Of a stretch of DNA of 27,954 bases, positions 19,755 to 27,954 are shown piece after piece (positions within the stretch are counted from its first letter, which is position 1; every line of letters starts with the position of its first letter). The stretch covers positions 1 through 27,954 of the forward strand of contig JAAOMT010000177.1 of the NCBI GenBank assembly GCA_016748015.1, given 5' to 3'. The notes below the pieces were generated by a model. It was not told the origin of the DNA. It searched no databases and was given only the letters and a program-made list of their open reading frames with translations. Source of the stretch: Geosiphon pyriformis. Taxonomy: Eukaryota; Glomeromycota; Glomeromycetes; Archaeosporales; Geosiphonaceae. The position numbers and the translations under genes are program-made.

Positions 19755-22700
19755 TGATGCATATTTATCTTTTAAATCTTGAGGGCTCACCCATTATTAT
19801 TGATTAAAAAGATGTTCTAATACTTTGATTTATACATAAAAGTGGAGCAGCATTTTTATATTAAATCAGTTATTTAATTTATACTTGAAATAATAAATTT
19901 TTTGTACTTTTAAATGGTTATTTTGCAAATAAAGGTTAATTCATGAGTTGAATATACATTACTTTTAAAATTGAAAAATTATTTCATCTCATATTTATTA
20001 ATTATACCTAAACTGAATAGATAATTTATAACTCTTGAATCATTAAATATAAAGTTTGCTAGTTGTAAGAAAATAATTTTTTTTGCTCTTTTAATTTTTT
20101 ATTAAAGAAAATGATCCCTTATGCCAGAATTAGCTTGGCTTTTTCAAAAAAAACTCTCCTTAATTTCCATTAATATTGCATATAATTTTATAATTCTTAT
20201 ATTTATTTTTCATAAAAAATCTTATTAATTTCACACAGATTTTAGGATATTAGCATTTAAAACGGGAAAAAATTATTAAAAAATAAAAAAGGATATATAA
20301 TATATATGCTGTATTTAATGGACAAGGTTATATTTTTATTGGCCTAACGGTAATTATTATAATACATTAAGATAAAAATGAGACAAAAATAGACGATTGA
20401 ATTAAAATTTTTACATATAAGAAAATTCTGATTCAGATCAGAACCACAAAGTGTGAAAAACCCTGCGAAATTTCTAGAAAATGAAAGCCTCTTATATGGA
20501 TTGATTTTCCTTTTTTTCATTCTAATAACTTGAATAATAAAATATTTTCATACAGTGCAAAAAGCCATAAAAGTGCTTATAATTTTACTCTACTTTAAAA
20601 TCTATATAATACTTCAATTTAAAAAATATAAATTAAAAGTGCAAGAGAATATTCTCTCGGATAAGGGTTACAAACATAGTTTTTTATTTTAATTAATTAA
20701 CTATTAGTACATGTAATTTAGAATTTAAGTTAGGTTTTATAAGTTTTGTGATATTTACATTGAGAATTTTGCAAATGTCGTTCATCAATTAAAAAATGGT
20801 ACAATTAATTCTCTTCACTAGGAAAAATTTATTATCAAACACATCTCAATTTAGTTTAATTCACAATAATGCTTAAACTTTTTAAATTTCAAAAAGGTTG
20901 CTAAAGAAAATAAGATTGCAAAACAAGAATACAGTAGTAACAAAAATTTTAATTAGAAATTACAATCTAAATCTTTTTCAATCTTTTTAAAATTATAACA
21001 ATCAATAAAAGTTTAATCGAAAATATTATGCTTTATAGAAATTTTGCCTAGAAAACTTTTTGTTCTTTTTAAAATAAATGTTTTGCATAAGAAAAAAATA
21101 TTATTTTGTATTTTAGGGAATTTTTAGTAATTAAATATAGTTTTACCAAAATTGGAACTTTATTAAATTGAAAAAAAAACTTAAAATTGATTTTAAATTA
21201 ATTCAATCTGAATTTGTTGTAGTTCTCTAAGCTATAAATTATTATGTATGAAACTTTTTGCTATTAGAAACTGTTCAAAAAAATTGATAAAAAAAAATTG
21301 GTTAATCACGTTGATATTAAATTAAAAGTAAGTCTATAGCATTTATTTACAAAACAATTTAAATTTCTAAAGCTATGTTTCAACAACAAAAATAGAACAA
21401 ATTTTTAACAGCAAAATACATTATTATTAAATAGCAAAAAATAATTATTAAAATAATAAAAATATCAAAGAGAAATTTTAACAAAAAAGTATATTACATA
21501 AATAAACTTCAATATACATAATTAGTTTTATAAAAATTTAAAAGTAAGATATAATCTATACTTGTTAATAAGATAATACTGTTATAATTATTTTATCTCT
21601 TATTTAGTAATTCTTAAAATTAATAATATATTTTTGTATTTTTAATTATGTCTTTATTTAATGAATTAAAAAAACAAGATAATTAATTCTTAATTAATTT
21701 TAATAATACAAAATAAGAAGAGAAAAAAGATATGTAAATTCCAATAAGTAATTTTTTATTACAAATAATGTATAAATAAATAAAAAGAGATAAAAAGATT
21801 GAATTTTAATTGCTTGATAATTATTTAATAATATTTATATAATTTAAAAAAGTTTTGCTCGTATAATTAATAAAAAAAATTAACAACCAAGTTAATAACT
21901 AAGTTAAAAATTAAATTAATAATTAAATTAATATATAATAAATTAATAAAAAATAAAAATTTTAACTGCAATATTGTTTTTTCCAAAAAGACTAAACTTT
22001 AATAAACTCAAACTATTTATAAAAATATTTGTTTAAGGTGTTTTTTTTAACTCAAAACTAACTAATTTAGTAAAATTTTAAAAACAAAATAAAGTTATAA
22101 TAAAACGTGTTTTGACTTTAAAAGACTAAATTTTTTATATAGATTTTGGTTTTTTTAGTAATAATTATAATTTTTATTTAATTTTCAAAGTTGTTTTCTT
22201 CAAAAGCTTATATATTTCATAATTTTATCGAAATGCTTATAAAGCTTTAATTTTTTTTAAATTATTAGTTCCTATTAATAAACAAGGTTTTTTCAAGGTT
22301 TTTTTAAAACGTTTAAAAGACAATAGTATTGTTATTCTTATGTATTGAACTATTTATTTATTAATTTATTATCTGTTTTCATTTTTTTAATAAATGATAT
22401 TTAGAACTATGTTATTAATATTTAGAAAAAGTATTTTATGTTTTTTTAAACTTTTTTTAAAACTATTAATTTTTCTTGTGCAATTATTTGTGTTTTTAAT
22501 AATAATTTAAGAATAATATCAAGTTTTTTTTACAAGATGTCTTTGTATTTTTCTGTAAAAAAATAAAAATACTGTTTTAATATTCATTTTTATTGATAGT
22601 GTTGTTATTTTTCCATAGAACAGAAAGAAATATTTATGACTTGTTATAATATATTTTACAGTTTTGTAAACAAATAGTCCTAAAAGTAAAACTTTGTCTT

Positions 22701-23300
22701 ACAAATTTCTATCTTTACTGGTTTTTGTTAAAATATTTTATTTATTTATGAATAATAAAAATGAGATTTTTAAATTAATATTATTCAGTTAATTATTTTC
22801 TTAATTAATTACTTTTTAATTGATTTTATTTAATTTTTTTACTTATGTTATAAATTGCAATATTCAAATAACACTTTAATATTATATAGTAATTCATTAA
22901 TAATTACATATACAAATTTTTTAATTTAATCAATAATAATAATTATTTTTAATTTTTATACACTTTGAATTTTGTTTTAAATGAAATTCTGTTCAATAAA
23001 TTTCTTCTTCGTGATATTTTGTTTCAATTTAAATGTGATTTTAAATTACCAACTTAAAATGTTTTGAAATAGGTATTCTTATGTAATAAATTATAATAAT
23101 TGAGATTTACTTTTTAATTATATTATAATTTTTAATAATTATACATAATTTTTTTCTTATTAAAAACTTTTTTGCTTGGTTTATCACCCAATTATTGTCT
23201 TATTTTATATTCTTTTAATTTTGTTTTTGGAATATAAACATCAGTATTACTATATAATATATTTAACATATTTTATTTTATGTAAATATATTAATAAAGT
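19755..23300. other. AT-rich gene desert between SSP-C and SSP-D
   Basis: About 3.5 kb, mostly low-complexity AT-rich sequence without a supportable gene. A segment at 20222-20300 resembles 24591-24668 downstream of SSP-D, indicating that the duplicated unit extended past the gene. Around 20400-20520 the sequence is a little more complex but yields no recognisable protein in any frame. Confidence 0.5.
20222..20300. repeat. Downstream remnant shared by SSP-C and SSP-D duplication units
   Basis: The run TTATTAATTTCACACAGAT followed by TTTAGGATATTAGCATTTAAAA matches TCATTAGTTTTACACAAAT and TTCAGGATATCAACGTTTAAAA at 24591-24632. Similarity continues through an A-rich tail. The element lies 468 bases after the SSP-C stop and 271 bases after the SSP-D stop. 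Confidence 0.6.
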
Positions 23301-24134
23301 TCTAACTAAATACTGATTAAAACTTATTGACTTGGAAAAACCTTATTGAAAATCAAAGATCTTTATAAATCTTGCAAAGCTAATTGTAGATAATGTAATT
23401 GATCTTAAAAAATTCAATATTACTGATAATGCTTCGAATTTTTCTTAGGTCAAAAACCACATTTTTTTAAATAAATATAATTATCGCAGATAGATCGAAA
23501 CTTGAGCAAAAATTTTCATTTAAAATTCAAATTTCTTACAAAGTAGTCCAACATAGAAAATACAGTATATGAATGCCCAAACATAACTGAAATTATCCAC
23601 AGACTAGCTGAATATAGATATCTCATTGTAGCCTAATATTAGATAAAAAATACACTATGTGAATAAACTTTTATATCATGCCAGAACAGCAAAGGAAGTT
23701 TTCATTGTCACCCATATGACATTTTAAGTAGTTTTCATTGTCGGCGTATGGGAATTTAAGTAATAAAAAATCGACTCAATCGACATTTAAATATTAACGC
23801 TAAATTTGATTTAAAGTTAACAGGTATTTCAAAAATACTTCTAAATTTCGCTAGCTTGATTATTAGAAAAGTATTAATATCGATTGTGTATTCATTGCTA
23901 AACTTAGAAGTATCAAAAATACAAGAATTCACCATGTATATATTCTATAAAAATAAGAAAAGTTATAAAGTAGTGATTATATTAAATAAAAAACCTATTA
24001 AAAGTTTTCCTATAAAATAGCACGATAACCACTTTTTTATTGGAGAAAATTATACAGTTTCAAGAAGATATAAATCCTCGATCAATATTAACTGCTTATT
24101 TCAACTAAGCTATTATTTAAAAACAACAGAAATC
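23301..24134 (+). promoter_or_regulatory. Upstream module of SSP-D
   Basis: Homology with SSP-A upstream begins with CTAACTAAATACTGATTAAAA near 23302 and continues through TAGATCGAAACTTGAGCAAAA near 23490. It carries GCCAGAACAGCAAAGGAAG near 23680, then CATTGTCGGCGTATGGGAATT from about 23735. Near the gene are TATAAAATAG at 24011 and ATTGG at 24039-24043. It is a single-copy form of the module that SSP-A has twice. Confidence 0.7.
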
Positions 24135-24320
24135 ATGAAAGTCTTACAGTATTTCTTGGTAAACTTTATCGTCACTATTATTTTGTTCTATGGTCTCGCC
24201 TCAGCAATTCCAGCACCCAAAGAACTCGATAAACGCCGTGCTGCCCCTGTTGTCAACAATTTGGGTGGTCCTGCGCGCCCTCCGTTTCTTACTGAAATAC
24301 TCAAAATCAAAACTTCTTAG
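24135..24320 (+). CDS. SSP-D: small secreted peptide precursor
   Basis: The 61-residue product has the family signal peptide (MKVLQ, then YFLVNFIVTIILFYGLASA) and the pro-segment IPAPKELDKR with Lys-Arg at 33-34, followed by another Arg. The mature part of about 27 residues reads RAAPVVNNLGGPARPPFL and ends EILKIKTS. The GGPxxPPF core recalls SSP-A (GGPGGRPPPNF) and SSP-C (GPFKWPPPF); the rest does not align. The prepro is the most substituted of the + strand copies. It is the nearest SSP gene to the intact lipase-like gene, 1.5 kb downstream on the same strand. Function is unknown. Confidence 0.85.
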   Translation: MKVLQYFLVNFIVTIILFYGLASAIPAPKELDKRRAAPVVNNLGGPARPPFLTEILKIKTS

Positions 24321-25839
24321 TAGTTTATAAAACTATTTACTTTTACTTTCAAATTGAGCCTCGATCAGGTGAAACCTAAAATAAATTTCATCTCCAAAAT
24401 GAAAATTTTAGATTCTCCAAATAGATAATTCTTTAGCTGTTAAAAAAGTTTTACTAGTCGCAACAAAATGAATTTTACACCCGTGTTGTTCTTCTAACAA
24501 AATATAAAGAAAAAGCTCCCTCACGGATAAAATTAGTAGCTCAGATTTTTCTTTGTTGATGGTTAGATTTTTGATTTTCTTGACAAAATTCATTAGTTTT
24601 ACACAAATTTCAGGATATCAACGTTTAAAAACAGAAAAAATAATTAGTAAAAGATAAAATATATTACACATATTATATTTAAAGCTTTAATAATAATTAA
24701 ATAGAAATTACTCATTTTATAACTGTGAGTTATCATTTTATTCTTGAATTTACCATTAAAAATTTAACCAATTTGAAAATGTAAAATTTCATTAAATGAT
24801 TTATGAATTATCGCTCCTTTTGAGTGCTAACACACCTGGGGAAAGAGTTGAACCAATTATTCAGTTAGACCAGTTTACCTTCATAATATATATAAAATTG
24901 TAAAAGAAGCTTCATTTTTGCAGATTAATACTTAAAAAAGCTAAACTCGTTTTATTTATTTTCGGACAAAATAAAATAATAATTTCTCGGAAAAATGTAT
25001 TATTTACATTCTTTTTCGGATATTTCCGGTTAAATGTCTAGAGGTTCCAAGCTCAAAAGCATTTATTATGATACAGTAGTACAAAAATGAAACACCCATA
25101 GGTTATAGAATTTAATCTTTTACATATTATAAAATTTTAATTCCAATTAAAAACACACACAGTATAAAAAAACTTGTTTTAAAGAATTCCTAGATTGGAA
25201 AGGTTAAAAAACTGCAATATTTTTGGCTTTCATTGCAGATTATTTGCTAAATACTAAAGGAAAATACTTTTGCATCCGAAAAAAACTTGAAAACTCATTT
25301 TATATTTAACGGAAAATCTTTTACATTGCTAAATTTGAAAAGATCATGTTAAAATGCAAGAACAAAATATTTTTTGAAGATTTGATTATTTTTATTTATC
25401 CTTGTTGAACTAGAATATGGATGATTTTCATAATATTTTAAATCCATGTTAAACAATGTAAATCTTTTGTGACTATTCCTTTAGAAATCTCTTATTAAAA
25501 AATAACCTTTAATTTAAACTGGTTTCTTATATACATGTCAAAATAAATCAAATATATTCTTTGAAAGGTTCCCGAAATTTTTGACCAAAGCCCATCTGAA
25601 ATAATGTAATCGCATTATATTTCATTACTATCACACTAGTCAATCAAGTGTATATCTTATTGACCCACCACAACAAATGGTAGCTTTGAATCTAGTTTTT
25701 CCGAAGATTTTCATAATAAATACAAAGATTTATTTCAAGTAATCCCGTTCAAATTTTACAGAAAAATATTTCAAGAGATTCAATTATAGCACTTTTTGGA
25801 TGGTTATTTATACCAGACTCATTGAAAAATAAATAACTA
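24321..25839. other. Spacer between SSP-D and the + strand lipase-like gene
   Basis: The first 350 bases hold the SSP-D 3' region and the repeat remnant shared with SSP-C. A 61-codon open frame on the - strand at 24408-24593 and a 35-codon frame on the + strand at 24796-24903 are less AT-biased than their surroundings but match nothing I know. The last few hundred bases presumably include the lipase-like gene promoter; TTTATACC at 25807 is too close to the ATG to name as a TATA box with confidence. Confidence 0.45.
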
Positions 25840-27162
25840 ATGAAAGGAATAGAATTTTCATTTCGTCTTATAAAGAAAAACCAATTTTTTTGGATTACTA
25901 TATTCTTATGCTTGACTTTTTCAGCTACAAATTCTTCTGCTGATGAGAAGGAACCCGAGTATCCCGACGCTCCATCATGGCAATTATTTTTTTCACCTGA
26001 AAATTTAGTCGACTGGCTCAGAAACGTTCCAATGAATTTAAGGCCTACTCAAACCCAAATAACAAAGAAAACAAGTTTATCATTTTTGTACAAGGTGACA
26101 AAATTGGCGCAGCAAATTTATTGCCTGAACAATCCAGAATCGATGATTGCGCCTGGAATATATGGTAAGTGAAAGAAACATGAGATTAAACTGAAATTAT
26201 ATTAAACGAAACTAATCGAAAGATAAAATTTCGAAAATTTAGTTTGGATATCTCCTCTCACTGAAAAAATTGATTCTCCACACCAAGATAAGATCTATGA
26301 GTATTATAAGGAAAAGTGGTCAGGTGACGCAGTAGTCGCAAGGTTTAGGACTCCAGATTTAAATTATAATGAACTTATTAGCATGGGCAAAAAGCCAAAA
26401 CGGATAGCTCTTCCTTATAATACACAAGCTATGATATTAGGAGACTTTTTCACAAAATATTGGGATCTTGCAAATAATCAGATCCTTGAAAGATTAAAAT
26501 ATTATGGAAATGGATATTTGGATGAATACGATAATTTTATTTTTACTGGACATGGCGGGGGAGCAGGTAAAAGTTTAAATAAGTAAAAGATGAATTTAAA
26601 TTATTTCCCTGCCGATTAATTTTTTATTTCAATTCTTTCATAGTATTGGCAACTTTCGCGGCATTAGTTTTCCAGCATAAGTGGCCTAAAAAGAATATAA
26701 AATTGGTAACCTATGGAGCTCCACGCATAGGAAATAGCCAGTTTGTAATGTATTTACAGTCACGATTCTGGGTTGAACGAGTAACAGTCGGTCAAGATCA
26801 TGTTCCTCTATTCTTTGGAAACAAATATTTAACTCACACTGCCTATGAAACTTGGATTGCTGAAAATGAAGATTGTGATTGTTCAGATGTTGACGAGAAC
26901 GTAAAAACAGAGATATACCGATGTACCATTTTAGTGGGTGGTGAGAATAAGGTTTGGTTGAGCTTTATACTTTGAGAGGGGGGATATAATAAATTCTATT
27001 TCTCTTTCTTTTTCTCTTTACTCACAATATTTATTCAAATTTCCCCAGAAATGTAACTTAAAATTCGAGAAACCAAAACGCGAGTTTCCAGAACAAAGAC
27101 AAACTGACCATTTAGGACCATATTTCAATTATATAATGTCTCCTGAAGGATGTAGGGGATAA
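25840..27162 (+). CDS. Secreted class-3 lipase-like protein, catalytic Ser replaced by Gly, four exons
   Basis: Exons 25840..26164, 26243..26566, 26644..26951 and 27049..27162 join in phase to 356 residues, a typical length for secreted fungal class-3 lipases. All introns are GT..AG, 77-97 nt. A signal peptide covers roughly residues 1-34 (hydrophobic FFWITIFLCLTFSATNSSA). Class-3 landmarks are VVARFRTPDLNYNEL (about 139-153, in place of FRGTxxxxNWL), FTGHGGGAVLATFAAL at 209-224, TYGAPRIGN at 239-247, the putative catalytic Asp in GQDHVP (D268), and the putative catalytic His in DHLGPYF (H340). The nucleophile elbow should read GHSxGG; position 213 is Gly, so the Ser-His-Asp triad is incomplete although its partners remain. 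The protein may bind rather than cleave lipid, or act otherwise. The neighbour at 15277-16791 shares the substitution and exon plan, so they are paralogues from a duplication within this island. Confidence 0.9.
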
Positions 27163-27954
27163 GTTTTACTTCTTGAAATTAAAAGAAACAGTTTTAAACT
27201 AAACTCAACATTACCACCTATCAAATCTCTGATTTATGCATGTTTCGACCTTGGAATTTTAATTTTTTCTCTAATAATTATATATTTCATGTTAAAAAAT
27301 TTTTATTTTCAAGCGAAAATTAATGATATCTCATCATATATTTGGCGAACAATTGTTGCATTTTATTATTTGAAAATTAATTAATTTAGTGTACATATTT
27401 GTTAAAAATATTTACGATAAGTCATTTTGTTCATAATTAAAAATATTTTTTATCATCTATATAGATATAAACTGTCATATTTTATGTTAATTAGTTTAAT
27501 TCATAAATTTTTAACAGAACAAAAATAAAACTATTTGCAATAAGAATTTAGGTCTTTTAGACGTTGAAATTCCAAAAGATCACTAGTTGATTAGACCATA
27601 AAAAATAGATACAATCATCGATCCTACTCCCTAAGATCAAAAAATTTGCTTATAGAAGTACTTTCTATAATATTATATTTCAATAACAAAATAGGGCAAT
27701 TTTCAAGTGAAGTAATTTATAAGATTGTAGAAAGTAACATACTATATATATTCATAAAAAAAATTATCTCCTGAAAAATTTTAGCTTTTACTTTATAATT
27801 GATCATAATTGATCATTTGTATTCAGGTTATCTGGGCTATGTTTTTTACTTTTTGATCTATTGATATATTTAAGTCTATAGTAAATAATATAAGTGGGAA
27901 ATTGGTTAGATTGAATGTCACATATTCCCCACTTTTAAATTTGTTTCATTTTTA
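27163..27954. other. AT-rich region after the + strand lipase-like gene
   Basis: Probable 3' untranslated region followed by AT-rich sequence. A short direct repeat of AATTGATCAT occurs near 27800-27815. No gene is seen up to the window end. Confidence 0.5.

Noticed and set aside
11540-21950. Apparent inverse similarity between AT-rich runs near 11550 and 21900, considered as terminal repeats of a large element.
   Set aside because: Low-complexity A/T sequence matches itself easily; no target-site duplication or transposase was found.

Overview
The window looks like a piece of nuclear DNA from an AT-rich, early-diverging fungus. The best guess is an arbuscular mycorrhizal fungus (Glomeromycotina) or a close Mucoromycota relative. 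The signs are: genes broken by many short introns (58-152 nt) with GT..AG ends; very AT-rich, low-complexity spacers; a decayed kinase whose glycine loop and preceding sequence resemble the expanded kinase families of Rhizophagus-type genomes; small secreted peptide precursors with Lys-Arg sites; and one intron with all the marks of the minor (U12) spliceosome, which ascomycete and basidiomycete model fungi lack but some early-diverging fungi retain. The assignment is an inference; no marker gene such as rDNA is present.

Left part (about 0.5-6.6 kb) is a compact housekeeping block. It holds an MPP6/MPHOSPH6-like nuclear exosome cofactor (+), the mRNA decapping enzyme DCP2 (-, seven exons, 877 aa), and a phosphatidylethanolamine-binding protein (+, five exons, 194 aa). 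MPP6 and DCP2 are convergent; DCP2 and the PEBP gene are divergent and share a 0.5-kb spacer. I rebuilt all three by joining exons at splice sites, because single open frames cover only fragments.

The middle (6.6-12.8 kb) is a gene desert of very AT-rich sequence with trinucleotide microsatellites and one decayed protein-kinase pseudogene near 9.4-9.9 kb.

The right part (12.8-27.2 kb) is an accessory island. It contains four copies of a small secreted peptide gene, here called SSP-A to SSP-D. Each encodes about 60 residues: a near-invariant signal peptide, a 10-residue pro-segment ending in a Kex2-type Lys-Arg (lost in SSP-A), and an unrelated-looking 24-28 residue mature peptide. Each copy carries a homologous upstream module with a shared GC-containing motif around GTCGGCGTATG. 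SSP-B and SSP-C are head to head; SSP-A has its upstream module twice; SSP-C has an 80-bp tandem repeat. Interleaved are two secreted class-3-lipase-like genes (15.3-16.8 kb, -, and 25.8-27.2 kb, +), both with Gly in place of the nucleophilic Ser (GHG instead of GHS). The - strand copy may carry a frameshift. The most novel candidate system is the SSP array: conserved prepro and promoter, abruptly divergent mature peptide, next to apparently non-catalytic secreted lipase-fold proteins. Signalling, pheromone-like or host-directed roles are possible but unproven.
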